NCBI GenBank assembly: GCA_029168955.1
Contig: JAPDOI010000888.1
Coordinates: forward strand, 186,001 to 250,000
Direction of reading: 5' to 3'
DNA: 64,000 nt
DNA from: Aplectana chamaeleonis
Lineage: Eukaryota > Nematoda > Chromadorea > Rhabditida > Cosmocercidae
Shown piece after piece: positions 10,692-21,648 of this stretch (its first letter is position 1; each line of letters opens with the position of its first letter). A model generated the notes under the pieces. The model had not been told where the DNA came from and did no database searches. It saw only the letters and a list, made by a program, of their open reading frames with translations. Both the position numbers and the translations under genes were made by a program.

Positions 10692-11263
10692 GGGGTCGTT
10701 TATACTTCCGCCGCGGCGCGGCGAGATGCAATACAGCCGCATCGATCAAGCATCGGCCGCGAGGCGTTTAGAGTTTTTCTGCTCGAAATCTTCCAACAGC
10801 GTCGCACGCGGCCGCCGCCTGGGTGCTGCCGCGCCGCCCGGGGAGAGGAGGCGGCGCAGCGGCCGCGTGCGATCCTCTTTAACATCACATGCTTTTTTGC
10901 TGATATTTCATATACATTCTCAATTTGGTTACCCCGATTGATCGCAAAATTTTCTTCCGAGGTCCTGGAAGTTGTTTAGAGTATGCTGGGTGGTGAGTTC
11001 TTTTTTTCTGACTATCTGCTTTCAAGTGCGGTGTTATGATACAAAAGATTATAAATGTTTCTTTTGCAGAGGAAATCACTCATTACAATCGACCTTGTGC
11101 TATCTCAGAGCTACTCCAGGCAGTGTTTAGCGTAATTCTGTGACTTCGCCGCGTCCGTTCGTCGCAGCTCGATTATACATAATAGTGACGCGATTTTCAC
11201 GCGGCGCGGCGCGCCGCCTCACCTTTCGCCGCGCCGCTGCGCGGCGGAAGTATAAACGACCCC
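10692..11263. mobile_element. TAA-flanked MITE with GGGGTCGTTTATACTTCCGC ends
   Basis: 572 bp. Terminal inverted repeats GGGGTCGTTTATACTTCCGC at both ends, flanked by TAA; copy B has the empty site near 25,022. PIF/Harbinger-like by its 3-bp target and G-rich tips. Related short copy 23,897-24,029, and solo-looking ends near 9,965-10,000 and 24,325-24,355. No transposase seen. Confidence 0.75.
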
Positions 11264-11434
11264 TAAGCGAGGCGGGCACGTCGCGGAGTTCTCCACCCAC
11301 AAGCAGCTGAACGTTAGATCGCCTCGAATTCCGCCACTCTCGATGGGGAACTTTTCATCACTTGTCACTCTTCTGTGGGCAAATCATGACTATTCACCTT
11401 CTTTTCCCATCAGCATTTCTGGAAGCAAAATAAC

Positions 11435-11813
11435 CAGGGTTGCACAGAGTTGTGACTGGTCACCGGGGATCGTAAAACTTTTGGAAATTTCGGGAAAAAA
11501 ATAAAATTTGGGGAGGGATTTTAAAATCTTTGGAAAAAACTAGGATTTTTTCGAACGACATGGTAAGTAAAATGAGGTAGGATTAGTCAGTCGCGTGCGA
11601 GGTGTATACATTTTCAACAATATAAAAGCAGATTATATACAGAGAAGCTGTTTAGAAAATCGACTTTTTTTTGACGAAAATTACAATTAGGCACTAAATA
11701 AAGCTTTAAAATTTTTTGGTCCCAGGGGGTCGTAAAATTTTGGGATTTTTTTACAGGGAAAATGGGGGGTCGCAGCCGAGACAAAAATCGCCACAACGGC
11801 CTGCTCAACCCTG
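11435..11813. mobile_element. hAT-type MITE in third intron of F-box gene A
   Basis: 379 bp with tips CAGGGTTG...CAACCCTG and a perfect 8-bp target duplication AAAATAAC (11,427-11,434 and 11,814-11,821). Copy B is empty here (25,185-25,193). An 8-bp duplication with CAGGG tips is diagnostic of hAT. It starts about 21 bp downstream, in gene orientation, of the exon 3 donor. Confidence 0.9.
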
Positions 11814-11834
11814 AAAATAACGTAAGTTACTCAC

Positions 11835-12252
11835 CCAGATATTTTTCTTCGGCTTCCCATAATATTCCCAAGCAGCTACCAAGTGTATATCGCCTTCTGC
11901 ATTCTGCAAAACAATTATTAGCTACCAACACTTACCGCTGAAAACAAATCCGCCCAATGAAAGTTTGAAGAAAAACATCTAACCACGAAACAGATTTCCA
12001 TTTCCCTCTCCTTCATCAGGTGATCGTTTTCTTCAATGATCTTGCACATCCCCTTATTGACCGAACGACACCTGTCTAAATCATCCCGATGCAGATTCTT
12101 CAGAATATTCACACGAAGCTCGAATGGCAATCGATCCCACGGAAAAACACCCTGGAATCAAGTGCTGATTGAAGCTAGCCCAATCTGCGATTGCTAAGAA
12201 CCCAACTTACCTTCTGATGACCTATGCCTTCTGCTTGATGATCATGGTCCAT
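11835..12252 (-). CDS. F-box gene, copy A (three exons visible)
   Basis: Exon 1 is 12,252-12,211 (ATG, 14 codons, donor GTAAGT), exon 2 is 12,151-11,984 (56 codons) and exon 3 is 11,903-11,835 (23 codons, donor GTGAGT). All junctions are phase 0. Exon 2 begins FPWDRLPFELRVNILKNL and continues HRDDLDRCRSV, a typical N-terminal F-box; F-box proteins use it to dock on Skp1 and bring substrates to an SCF ubiquitin ligase. The exon 2 donor is GTTAGA, weaker than GTGAGT in copy C. After exon 3 the next plausible acceptor leads to a stop within two codons, so the product may be only about 95 residues, far shorter than usual nematode F-box proteins, or the gene may be decaying. A hAT MITE sits in the following intron. 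Confidence 0.6.
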
Positions 12253-12353
12253 TACTAGAACAAAAACCTCTTCCGAAATTCCAACAGAGGTTCTGAAATG
12301 ATTTGATGAGGAGACTCCTAACATGATCCTATTACAAAACCAAGAGAATCTAA

Positions 12354-12572
12354 CTCAGGCAATTCTCGGCCCCGAGCCGCCTGACAATTCCGCTCGTGTT
12401 CCCAATCTGCGAGTCAGCTTCTGTTGCTCTGCGGCCCACCGCTTTTGCTTTCCGGGCTGCTGCGGTTCGCCCGAACAGCAACAGCAGTGGCCTGGAGCTT
12501 AGGAGAACGAGCCGAACTGTCAGCCGGCTCCAATTCTAGTTCGGTGCGGCTCGGGGCCGGCAATCGCCTGAG
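12354..12572. mobile_element. MITE with CTCAGGC ends, copy 1
   Basis: The left end CTCAGGCAATTCTCGGCCCC matches the inverted right end near 12,555-12,572. Absent at the matching place in B (near 25,710). Relatives at 21,303-21,484 and 37,915-38,095. Confidence 0.65.
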
Positions 12573-12626
12573 AATTTTTAATCGAATGATGGCAATGATT
12601 CGCGAGCAATCACTCGCTCGAGTATC

Positions 12627-12790
12627 CTGTGTTTCGGAATGAAATTTATTCCGTTTATCGCGTGCGCCTACTCGCGTATGCGGCGTCTCCTACTCCTTCA
12701 CACTATCTTGCTGTCTCTCCCCTCGCTCCGCACAAGCGCGCGCGAAGGAACAGAATATAATTGGCTTCGAAGCGAAAACACACAAAAAAG
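12627..12790. repeat. MITE with ATCCTCTGTTTCGGA-type ends, copy 1
   Basis: One end reads TATCCTGTGTTTCGGAATGA; the other end is degraded. Orthologous to 25,756-25,930. Family also at 14,487, 20,379, 31,072 and 36,976. Confidence 0.5.
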
Positions 12791-12942
12791 GCCATCGAAA
12801 TGTATTGACGCAGAACACAAATTCAGCAAAAAATTACGGTCCAAACAACTTTCAAAAATAAAAATGAAAAAATGCTTGAGATGTTACAACTTCCTTGACG
12901 AGTTTTTTGGAACTAAAATGTATCGTTCGAACTTTTTGAACC

Positions 12943-13128
12943 TTGCAGCTCTTTCGTGTTTATGTCTCCACTGCTGAGGTGCTACAGCGCGACGCTTAAG
13001 TATAACAAAACCTTCGAAACGGGCTTAGCATATGTTGGATCTAGGTTTTTAATATTGGGGAAAGTTTGTTTTTGTTTTCTGCTACGACGAAGACGTGGGA
13101 TCACATTATATGACCCCAACTTCCCCAT
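12943..13128. other. Insertion relative to copy B
   Basis: Copy B joins directly across this interval (near 26,070-26,085). No clear terminal repeats or reading frame; either an unrecognised insertion in A or a deletion in B. Confidence 0.45.
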
Positions 13129-13239
13129 TTCGTCTTTAGTTATAGAAAAAACTTTGTATTTCGCACAACGCGTAAGTATAACAACACTTGAGAAACATGA
13201 AATTACCTCGCGACGACCGCCGCATCGTACCACTTTGTG

Positions 13240-13900
13240 ATAGTGCTCAAGTGATAGTGCTATAGTAGAACTTCCCGATGAAATTTTTTTCCATTTTTTT
13301 ACAATTTTTTCTCAAATAAAAAAAACAATATTCTGGTTTAAGGTTCTTTCTTTCTTTTTTCCTTGTTTTTTTAGCACGTTCTACCCCTATCCTATATTAA
13401 ACCACAAGAAAAAAAAAGCGAAACTCGATAAGAACTCTTCTCGCGGATACATTTTTAATCTCACTGGCCCCCAATATTATGCACCTCTGTTCAAAAATTT
13501 TGAGTACCCCCAGGGTCATCTAGCATGGCGATCCTGATCTGTTCAGTGGCCGCATTCATGAAATTATGGGAGCCCCCTGGGAAAGTTCAAAGACCAGTCG
13601 ACATACGCCGCAGGCAGAATCTGGACCAGATGTATGCGGGATTTTCTGCTTTCTAATTCCTGTTTTCAGACCATTATTGCCTTTCTGTACTCGAAAAAGA
13701 CAGCCAAAATCAAAAAAAAATATTTAATGTCTTTTTCATGATAAGTTGCATTTAATTGTGGAAGGTTGTGACAATAGCCTATGTGAACCCACACAAAGGT
13801 TGAGATGTATTGCAGGGGAACCAGCGAGTTGACAATAATAGCGTAGAATCTATTTTATTTTTTGATGGGTCCTTCAATGGTGTATGGTGTCAATAGGGGC
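13240..13900. other. Non-coding duplicon sequence
   Basis: Matches copy B 28,100-28,650 with small indels. Poly(T)-rich; no supported gene. Confidence 0.5.
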
Positions 13901-13911
13901 TGCTGTCGCCA

Positions 13912-14191
13912 TAAGGGGCCTGCAAAGTTCAAGTCGCGGCGTTACTCGCAGCGACGAACAGCACTGGATGATGCAGTATCGTTCACGTTCGGCGACGGGG
14001 GTGACCGACGCAGCTTGGAGGGCGACGAGAGCGCACCGCAGAGTGTTCTGACGCCGCGAAGGCCCTGAGTCATTGCCAGCGAGCGGCAACCGACGCCGCG
14101 CCAATAATGTTCGAAAACATTTTTGTCGCCGCGTCAAGGCTGATGCTCGGCGACCACTCGCCGGTAGCTGCAACTCCGCAGACCCCTGTAG
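13912..14191. repeat. MITE with AGGGG(T/C)CTGC ends, copy 2
   Basis: AAGGGGCCTGCAAAGTTCAA at the left and an inverted AGGGGTCTGCGGAGTTGCAG at the right. Orthologous to 28,660-28,916 (duplicated again at 30,533-30,785). Confidence 0.6.
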
Positions 14192-14192
14192 A

Positions 14193-14482
14193 GGTATGGT
14201 ATACTTTGTCGCTGTCATGAGTGACAGGCACGCAATTTGGCACAAATCGCGGCGGGACCTGCATCGGAGCAACGGCATCGGTCGTCGTAGGAACAGTTAT
14301 CGCGAGTCTGTCGCAGAGACGTGTCGGGGAGGGCTAGCATACTACAATTAAGCCGGAGCCTGTAGCATTCCCTATGCAGCGCACTGAGACAGCGGCAGCT
14401 TTAAAGGGCGGGAGCTACGCGACAGGCGGTACCTGTCGCTGTGCAGAGCGACGCGACCGTGTCGCACAAGTATACCATACCC
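14193..14482. repeat. MITE with GGTATGGTATACTT ends, copy A
   Basis: GGTATGGTATACTTTGTCGC at the left, inverted at the right near 14,460-14,482. The orthologous copy in B is 30,792-31,078. Confidence 0.6.
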
Positions 14483-14486
14483 CAAA

Positions 14487-14642
14487 TCCTCTGGTTCGAA
14501 TAAAATTTACTTGGTTCCTTCGCGTGCTGGTGCGGAGCGAGGGCAGAGGCAGCGAGAAAGTGTACGGGGAAGGAGACGCAGCAAATGCGCGCAGACGCAC
14601 ATGGTGAACGGAAATAAATTTCACTCCGAAACAGAGGATACA
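14487..14642. repeat. MITE with ATCCTCTGTTTCGGA-type ends, copy 2
   Basis: ATCCTCTGGTTCGAATAAAA at the left and CTCCGAAACAGAGGATA at the right. Orthologous to 31,072-31,232. Confidence 0.6.
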
Positions 14643-15380
14643 CGGCTGAGAGCTTAAACCAAGCAAAAGGCCAACCAACGTGTTATCACTCCAGGAGCGA
14701 ACCTCAACGTATACTTTATGAGTTCAAGAAAATAAATATATGAATAATGAAAAATTTAAAAATCACTTTTGTAAGAGAAAAGTTGGGATACAGTTCATGT
14801 ATGTAAGAATGTTCCAAAATTTTCTGCTCTCGGATTTCTGTTCTCTGGCAATTTTGGCCTTTTTGATTTCTGTTTGCTGTTTTCTGACAAACTTGATTAT
14901 GTGTTCTGAAAGTTCCCGCACACCCTTGCTTAAGAACCACTTTTTTTATTTTGTAGACAAATCGACTTGGGAAGTGATCATAGCAATATGTGGGAATTAG
15001 GTGCAGAATCTAGTTTTCCCTTGCGGAACTCAAGAAAATATTTTTCTGGTGGTCTCTCACGTCTTATTGTGCATTTTAGCACAAAATACAGTGGATCGAA
15101 GCACATATCAGAACAGAAAATCACCAAAGCGACTAAAAATTTCGATTACAAATTAGACCTTATATGTTTTGCTAAGGCCAATTGATTTTCGGATCAATAA
15201 TGAGGCCACTTTTTACCCTCCACTTCACCGAACCAGAAAAAGATAAAATCGAAGCTTCCGGGGAAAACCGACAGTTCTAATTTGTAAAGCGAATAATTTC
15301 CTCTCGAAAGGTCTACGATATGTCGCCATAATTCGCGAAACTCAATGCGCAATCTCCAAATGGAGGAAAGCCCAGGAACG
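14643..15380. other. Non-coding duplicon sequence
   Basis: Closely matched by B 31,233-31,990. AT-rich; open frames here are short and not preserved. No gene supported. Confidence 0.5.
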
Positions 15381-15610
15381 TTAACTCTGTCCGAGTCAGT
15401 CTGTCAGCCCACGCGGTAGGCGTGCGTGCCAAACGGCGCTGTCGCAACGGACATTTTTCGGAAGAGCCTTCCCGTCGGCTGCAAACAGCTGAATGAGATG
15501 TAGTCTTTTCGTCTAATAGTCCTGCTGATTGATTTACGAGTCCGAAAAATGCCTTCGTTGCGGTCGGTCGACACGCACGCCGACCGCGTGGGCGGAAAGT
15601 CTTATTCGTA
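15381..15610. repeat. GC-rich MITE, CCGAATGAGA family, diverged copy
   Basis: Inverted ends around CCCACGCGGTAGGCGTGCGT and CACGCCGACCGCGTGGGCGG. Orthologous to 31,993-32,113, which is shorter. Related to 19,525, 36,182, 41,036 and 60,405. Confidence 0.55.
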
Positions 15611-16345
15611 CTGACTTTGTTCCTCTACCTAATAATTACGAAAAAAATGTTATTCTGCGAAACATTTTTTAATGATTGAAAACAATCATGGAACGCAAAC
15701 ACTTACATATTAACGAGACTCAAAACGAAATTTTTGAGCGAGTTATGGAGCTTTTCCTGTCACCAACCTTGCCAAATTTTCCACTTTTTCCTTCACAGGC
15801 AGCGTTCATTACCAATTGGCACATAAGTTCATTTCATGAAGTTCATTTGGTGAATAAGTTTTATTCAAATTTCCTAAATATCCTTATGACCTATAATGTG
15901 TCCAAATGGGAGTTTTGCTGATTTTGAGTTCCATGTTATAGTCATTTCCTTTATTTGCATGTGCAATTCGTGGCCTAACTGTTCTTGAAGTTGCTTGACG
16001 ATCTCATGAATGTTCTATGGCTAAGTGCTAGATGTTCGACCCCAATGCGACTTAGGGGGGCCATAACTTCTCTTGATACATATTTAGAGTCTCAAGTTTT
16101 GTGAGTACATAGAATACGCTTGCTTTCGAATGAATACATAATTCGAAAATCGCTTCCGTCAGAGCCACTAAGATGGATGAAAAGTTCGGACGACTTCATT
16201 TAAAAATATGCGAATGAAAGGATTTTTTGAGTATGGCATCCCTAAAAATAGCGGATGCGAAAATGAATTCGGATAAAACACTGTAAAATTTTTCGAATGA
16301 ACGAAAATTTCGAATAAAGGCTATAAATCGCAAAATATTCATATA
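15611..16345. other. Non-coding duplicon sequence
   Basis: Matches B 32,115-33,000, where B has an extra MITE at 32,330-32,489. No gene supported. Confidence 0.5.
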
Positions 16346-16643
16346 TTATTATTATGTTGGAATTCCTATGCCGGACGAGGTTGGTAGATGGAATGCTTTA
16401 TTTCGGGCCTGACGTTTCGACTGACGTCTTCTTCAGAGGCCTAAAAGTGTGGTTCGAGCATTATTTTATTTATGAATCAGGGTAAATCAGGTAAGGTAAG
16501 GGTAATAGGGTAAATCATGAATAAAATAATGCTCGAACCACACTTTTAGGCCTCTGAAGAAGACGTCAGTCGAAACGTCAGGCCCGAAATAAAGCATTCC
16601 ATCCACAAACCTCGTCCGGCATAGGAATTCCAACATAATAATA
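16346..16643. repeat. Palindromic repeat with CTGAAGAAGACGTCAGTC core, copy A
   Basis: About 120-bp arms, nearly perfect inverted copies around a short spacer (16,480-16,520). Each arm carries TCTGAAGAAGACGTCAGTCG followed by AAACGTC, and an AATAAAGCATTCCAT segment. Orthologous to 33,002-33,303. The CTGAAGA...GAAAC arrangement resembles a degenerate hammerhead core seen at the ends of Penelope-like elements; this is only a resemblance. Confidence 0.75.
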
Positions 16644-16849
16644 TACAATGCCGAGGTTTGAAGAAAGGAGAACTTGGAGATTATTCATATATTATATTCA
16701 AAACCGGGTTAGAGACAATGAGAGAACGCAAGACAGACGGAGGAAGCAGAATCGCGCGCGCCGCTCGCGCCAAGAGTCGTGAGAATCACGACGTTTTACA
16801 CAGGATAACTCGTTTTGACAAGACGTGTCGAATAAATGAATGAATTCAA

Positions 16850-18060
16850 AAACTCGTATCCAAATTTTCGAATTGCTTCCAAGTATTTCATAGACATTTT
16901 CAAGAAATTTTCAATCGCTGAATGTACTAATGTCGTGACTCAAAACCGGCAGAATATTCGAAACATCACACCAAATATTCGGACTCCCGATTGAATCGAA
17001 TATTCAAAGAACCGAATGAATCGAAAATTCATGAGACGAACTACCCGACTTCCACGAATGAGACGAATACTCAAAAAAAGCAAAACCTGAATTTCCGAAT
17101 CCATCGAATATTCAGAGAAATCGGACATTGAATTTCAGAACGAATCAAACATTCGAATAATTATTCGAGTCAGTTCCGATCAGAGAAGAGCGGAATTCCG
17201 ATTTCCGATGGTTTTTGGCCTTCTGATTTCCGATTTCCGCAAAAATGCCCCAAAATGCGGAAAAAATCGGAAATGATTAGAAGATTTCATATCTAGGAGC
17301 TGTTTTCTGCCAGACCTTTAGGAAGTTCTTTGAGGGCTAAACCTGAACCGAAGGTTTGTTTTGTTGTTTGAAAAAGAGCAAGGAATGAGATTCACCTATC
17401 GACAGCACTGTATTTTCTTTAAAAAAATCAAAAACCCACTGCAATTGGGCTCTTTTCCATCGGATTCAGGCTGAACCATTCTCAAACTGAGCTCTTTCTC
17501 AGTGAGATTCATGTTTGTCCATGCTTTTATTGAATCTAATAGGATTGAACAATGAAGAGGAATAGCATCATCAAAACAAATTAGAAACCGCTGCTAAGAA
17601 ACTGGCAGACGACTGGCTGACATAGGAACAGTTAACGATTTCGCAACATTCCCGCTACCACATAACATTGCAGAGGTGGATTCGCTTCGGGACCGCCGTT
17701 CCTTTGGACTTTTTTGTCCAGGGTGAGGTCACTCCGTCCGTGGAATGTCCGGTTCGCCACAGACCACTCCGGCTTTGGAACCCACTTTTCCGACGTTTTC
17801 TATTTGAGCATAGATTCGCCACATTTTGCCACAAGTGGAGGTTTTCTCCACTTTAAAGGCTCGAGTTAGTAAAATTGGATCCTGCAGACCGAAAATCTGA
17901 CCTGGAACTATCACTCTCTCTCCAACCGCTGTCTTCCCCTCAACAAGCTTGTGTCCATGGGGAAGTACGCGTATAACTCCGTCACAGCAACAGTTCACAA
18001 TTAAATGTAAAAGGCAGACTCGATTTCTGCGTCAAGAAGTGGTTTTGGGGATAGCGAAGT
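16850..18060. other. Non-coding duplicon with TTCGAATATTC-rich start
   Basis: Matched by B 33,500-34,715 and partly by C 62,900-63,500 (shared block around the text GGCTGACATAGGAACAGTT). The first 300 bp is rich in GAATATTCG and GAATCGAA motifs. No supported gene. Confidence 0.5.
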
Positions 18061-18067
18061 TTTTCTA

Positions 18068-18346
18068 CCGTGGTTCTCTGGGCCAAATCCCGGTCCGCAA
18101 TTGCGTCTCGACACGCTTTGCGGCCGCGCGCTTCCGAATCGGAAGAGGTTCCAGCGCCGCAGCCGCTGATCAGTTGACTCTAGGAGGATTTTGGAAACTG
18201 AAAACTTTTAAAAATTAGAGAAAGCTGTATAAAAAAGCCGCATCGAGTCGGCTTTGGCGCTGGAAGCCCGACTGACTCGAGCGCGTGCGGCCGCACAGCG
18301 TGTCGAGACGCAATTGCGGACCGGGATTTGGCCCAGATAAGCACAG
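18068..18346. mobile_element. TA-flanked MITE with CTGTGCTT/GCGGCCGC ends, copy 1
   Basis: Long inverted ends around GCAATTGCGTCTCGACACGC and GCGGCCGC, flanked by TA. Orthologous to 34,718-34,996. Confidence 0.75.
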
Positions 18347-18584
18347 TACTTTTTCGTACGCAAATGTTGTGCAAAACGTGGCACAGGTTTTGTGCCAGAC
18401 TAAGCTTACAGTCTCAGTTTTGTCTGTTCATGTCGTTTCTATCGAAAGTATGTTGACTGAAAACTTCTTCAAGGACTGCTCGAAATGGTTTCATTTTGAA
18501 ACCCAACCTTACGCCTCTTTCTATATCCAAACACCTCATCATTGCTCTGCTGAGGTGTTTCCACATCGGCAGAGGTCTGAGCTA

Positions 18585-18863
18585 CTGTGCTTCTCTGAGC
18601 CAAATTTCGGTCCGCAATCGCGTCTCGACTCGCTTTGCGGCCGCACGCGCTCGGGTCAGTCGAAATTCCGGCGCCAGAGCCGACTCGATGGGCCTTTTTT
18701 ATACATTTTTATCCTATTTGTTTTAGTTTCCAGTTTCCGAAACCCACCTAGAGTAAAGAGATCAACGGCTGCGGCGCTGGAAGCTCTTCCGACTCTGGAG
18801 CGTGCGGCCGCAAAGCGTGTCGAGACGCAATTGCGGACCGGAATTTGACTCAGAGAAGCACAC
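18585..18863. mobile_element. TA-flanked MITE with CTGTGCTT/GCGGCCGC ends, copy 2
   Basis: Starts TA-CTGTGCTTCTCTGAGCC and ends with the inverse. Orthologous to 35,235-35,513. Confidence 0.8.
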
Positions 18864-19524
18864 TATGTGAGGACTTATTAACCATTATCAGTGGCGAGTT
18901 ACGGATTAAGATTTACGAGGAATTTGAAAAATTACGATTTACGAAATTATAAAAATCAGTTACGCACAGCCCTGGTGTGAACCTATATGTAAATACATAC
19001 ATATACCGATAGCAGAAAAGTTGTAATGCGGTGAGCGGAGAAGTCTGACTACCAATAAATTTTGAATAAAATATTCATTCGACATAAGAGAACGTGAAAA
19101 GGTCAATTCAATGAATAACAGGAAACACGTAAACATTGCGAAAATCGCCGGAGAAATGGAGAACACAAGTAAATCCCGGAGTTAGAAACGCATGTTGAAG
19201 CCGGACCATTACACAAAAGGGCACATTCTGCACACAGAAAGCAACATTATCTAAATTTTCGCGAAAATTTTCAACACTAGAAAATACGGTACTTAAATGA
19301 ATGACTCCAAGTATGTCTAAGAGTTACAAGATTCTTTCTGTCCAACTGTAGAAAATCACTCGGCTATGAAAAGTAAGCTGTACTTTAGTAAAAGCAGTAT
19401 ACACGAAAGCAAAAAAAATTGAATATCGAAGTTGAACGGCTCCTATTCTAGCGCTTACGTCATTGCAAGCATCAAAAACATGTTCGAAAAATCGTATTGG
19501 AGCGATGTTGAGCCACCAACACAT
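18864..19524. other. Non-coding duplicon sequence
   Basis: Nearly identical to B 35,514-36,181. Open frames are shared only because the copies are so similar; no gene supported. Confidence 0.5.
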
Positions 19525-19798
19525 AAAGTGTGTCCGAATGAGACTGGCCGACCATGCGGTCGTGCGTGGCAAGCGGCCGTCGCATGAGCCCCTCTCGGAC
19601 GAGTGTTCGAACGGTTGCCCCCTCGCCTGCAGAGCTGATTGAATGCTTGCTGCAAGCCGCGGCCGCTCCTAGTCAATCAATGGCTACGGGGGAAGGCTAG
19701 CCGTCGTTTCGCATGCTCGTCCGAGAGCGGCGCACGCGACAGCCGCCTGCCACGTACGACGGCCGCATGGTCGGCCACTCTCATTCGGACACACCTTA
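19525..19798. mobile_element. GC-rich MITE, CCGAATGAGA family
   Basis: AAGTGTGTCCGAATGAGACT at the left and the inverse near 19,780-19,798. The shorter ortholog in B is 36,182-36,391. Confidence 0.7.
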
Positions 19799-20002
19799 TA
19801 GTCTCCGCCCTTCAACACGAATAACCTCAAATCGATTGCTCAAATACGGTCACTTGGTTCGCTTTTGATGCTTCCACGACGTAAGCGGTTTTTTGCCACT
19901 TTCCAATACTTCCAGCCCTAAACCTTTGATTCACGTCGGGAAAAGGACGTACCATACTTGAGCATGTTTAGCGTTTTGGAAAAGGCGGGAGTGGTCAAGG
20001 TA

Positions 20003-20279
20003 CTGTGCTTATCTGGGTCAAATGCCGGTCCGCAATTGCGTCTCGACACGCTTTGCGGCCGCACGCGCTTAAGCCAATCGAGTTTCCAGCTCCAAAGCCG
20101 ACTCGGTATGGCTTTTTATACAGTTTTCTTCCATTTTGTTAAGTTTCCAGTTTCTAAAACCCACCTAGAGTCAACAAATCGGCAGCTGCGGCGCTGGAAA
20201 CTCTTCGACTCGAAAGCGTGCGGCCGCAAATCGTGTCTAGACGCAATTGCGTACCGGAATTTGACCCAGGTAAGCACAG
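20003..20279. mobile_element. TA-flanked MITE with CTGTGCTT/GCGGCCGC ends, copy 3
   Basis: TA-CTGTGCTTATCTGGGTC to GACCCAGGTAAGCACAG-TA. Orthologous to 36,598-36,877. Confidence 0.85.
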
Positions 20280-20378
20280 TAGCGATTGTTTTCCAAGCTT
20301 CCAATCGCGTAAAAGTTAGAGTAAAGAGCGCACGAGTCTCTTAAAATCGCTATCTCAACCACCTTTGCAAGCCTGAAT

Positions 20379-20530
20379 CCTCTGTTTCGGAGCCAAATTT
20401 ACTGTTCCTTCGCACGCATGTGCGGATCGAGGGTAGATACAGAGAAAAAGTGTGATAAGAAGGAGACGCAGCATATGCGCGCAGACGCACGAGACGACGG
20501 GAAATAAATTTCCTTCCGAAACAGAGGATA
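20379..20530. repeat. MITE with ATCCTCTGTTTCGGA ends, copy 3
   Basis: ATCCTCTGTTTCGGAGCCAA at the left, CCTTCCGAAACAGAGGATA at the right. Orthologous to 36,976-37,130. Confidence 0.65.
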
Positions 20531-21302
20531 TGCTGCGTTCGAATTTTAAGAGCTAACCTTATTCATTCCCAGCAGAAAAAAAAGAAGTCTTCCGAGCCTA
20601 TGTAGTACTAGTTTCCTACCAATCGATCGAATAGCTTATTAGGTCACACGGTCGCCTCAAAAATTCTAATTTAGTTAATGGACGAGACCATGGGCGATCG
20701 ATTATGATTTGCAATCGAAACTCCGTTAATCGGCAGTGTCGCGATAGCCGCATCGCTCACCGCAAATGATCGCCTACAGCCCATTCGCTAGACTAGATTT
20801 CCCAAAAGGAGGATACCTGAGTAACTGAACATAGTTCGCCTATGTGTTACATAGCTACGCCTTTTTTGCACATCGACTGAGCTCACAATGTCCGAACTAA
20901 TACCCGATTTCTAATGGTTAGGAGTAGCGATGAGCGGAATTCCTATGGTGTGGAAACGCGGAAACAACCGGAAATTACCTAAAGATTAGAATTTTTTACA
21001 TTTTTCCTTGCCAAACCCCTCAGGGTTTCCTTCGCTGCTAAATTCAAATTTGAGGTCCGTTTTCACTTTTCACAAAACCATGGTTGATTGAATTGACATG
21101 AAAATAAAATTATTCAATAATGGAGGATAAACCTATGTTTTTGGTAGGTACAGGTCACCATGGGAGGGTCAAGAATTTCGCTGAATTAATTTCCGATTTT
21201 CAATGGCTTTTGGCGCTCTGATTTCCCAATTCGGAAAATATGAGGGTCGTTCCGATTTCCGAAATTCAGAAAAAAATTCCACTCATTCCTGTCTGGGAGA
21301 CT
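20531..21302. other. Non-coding duplicon sequence
   Basis: Matches B 37,131-37,914. Contains a patch around 20,935-21,270 with GATGAGCGGAATTCC and inverted TTCCGATTTCC text that resembles decayed hAT MITE ends. No gene. Confidence 0.45.
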
Positions 21303-21484
21303 CTCAGGTAATTCTCAGCCCGAGCCACTTGACAGTTCGGCTCGTGTTTCCTCAATGTATGAGCCCCTTCTGTTGCTGTCCGGGCGAACCGGCGGACCCC
21401 GGACAGCAAGAGAAGTGGCCAGGAGATTGGGGGGGGGGAAACACTAGCCGGACCCTCAAGCGGCCCGGAGTCGAGAATAGTCTG
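21303..21484. repeat. MITE with CTCAGG ends, copy 2
   Basis: CTCAGGTAATTCTCAGCCCG at the left and an inverted CGGAGTCGAGAATAGTCTG at the right, with a G10 tract inside. Ortholog 37,915-38,095. Confidence 0.55.
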
Positions 21485-21648
21485 CGCTGTATATGGATGG
21501 ATTCGATAACCTCGAAATTTTCGCTTTGCGAGTGAACAAAGATACCGCTCCAAACTTCAGCGTAGTTTGATATAGGATGGATTCTCACAAAATGTCTGAT
21601 ATAGGATGGATTCTCACAAAATGTCTATGCAATTCTTTAGAGAAATAA

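Noticed and set aside
14487..14510. GGTTCGAAT, a tRNA B-box-like word (also 26,068 and 53,593)
   Set aside because: No matching A box, acceptor stem or cloverleaf could be placed around any of them.
18960..19166. 68-codon hydrophobic minus-strand frame conserved at 35,563-35,820
   Set aside because: Conservation only reflects the near-identity of the duplicated DNA; no splice context or coding bias.
17949..20344. Several 60-190 codon open frames (and their twins at 34.6-36.9 kb)
   Set aside because: They run through GC-rich inverted ends of the TA-flanked MITEs, and the shared text (VSTRFAAAR-type) follows the terminal repeats on both strands, so they are by-products.
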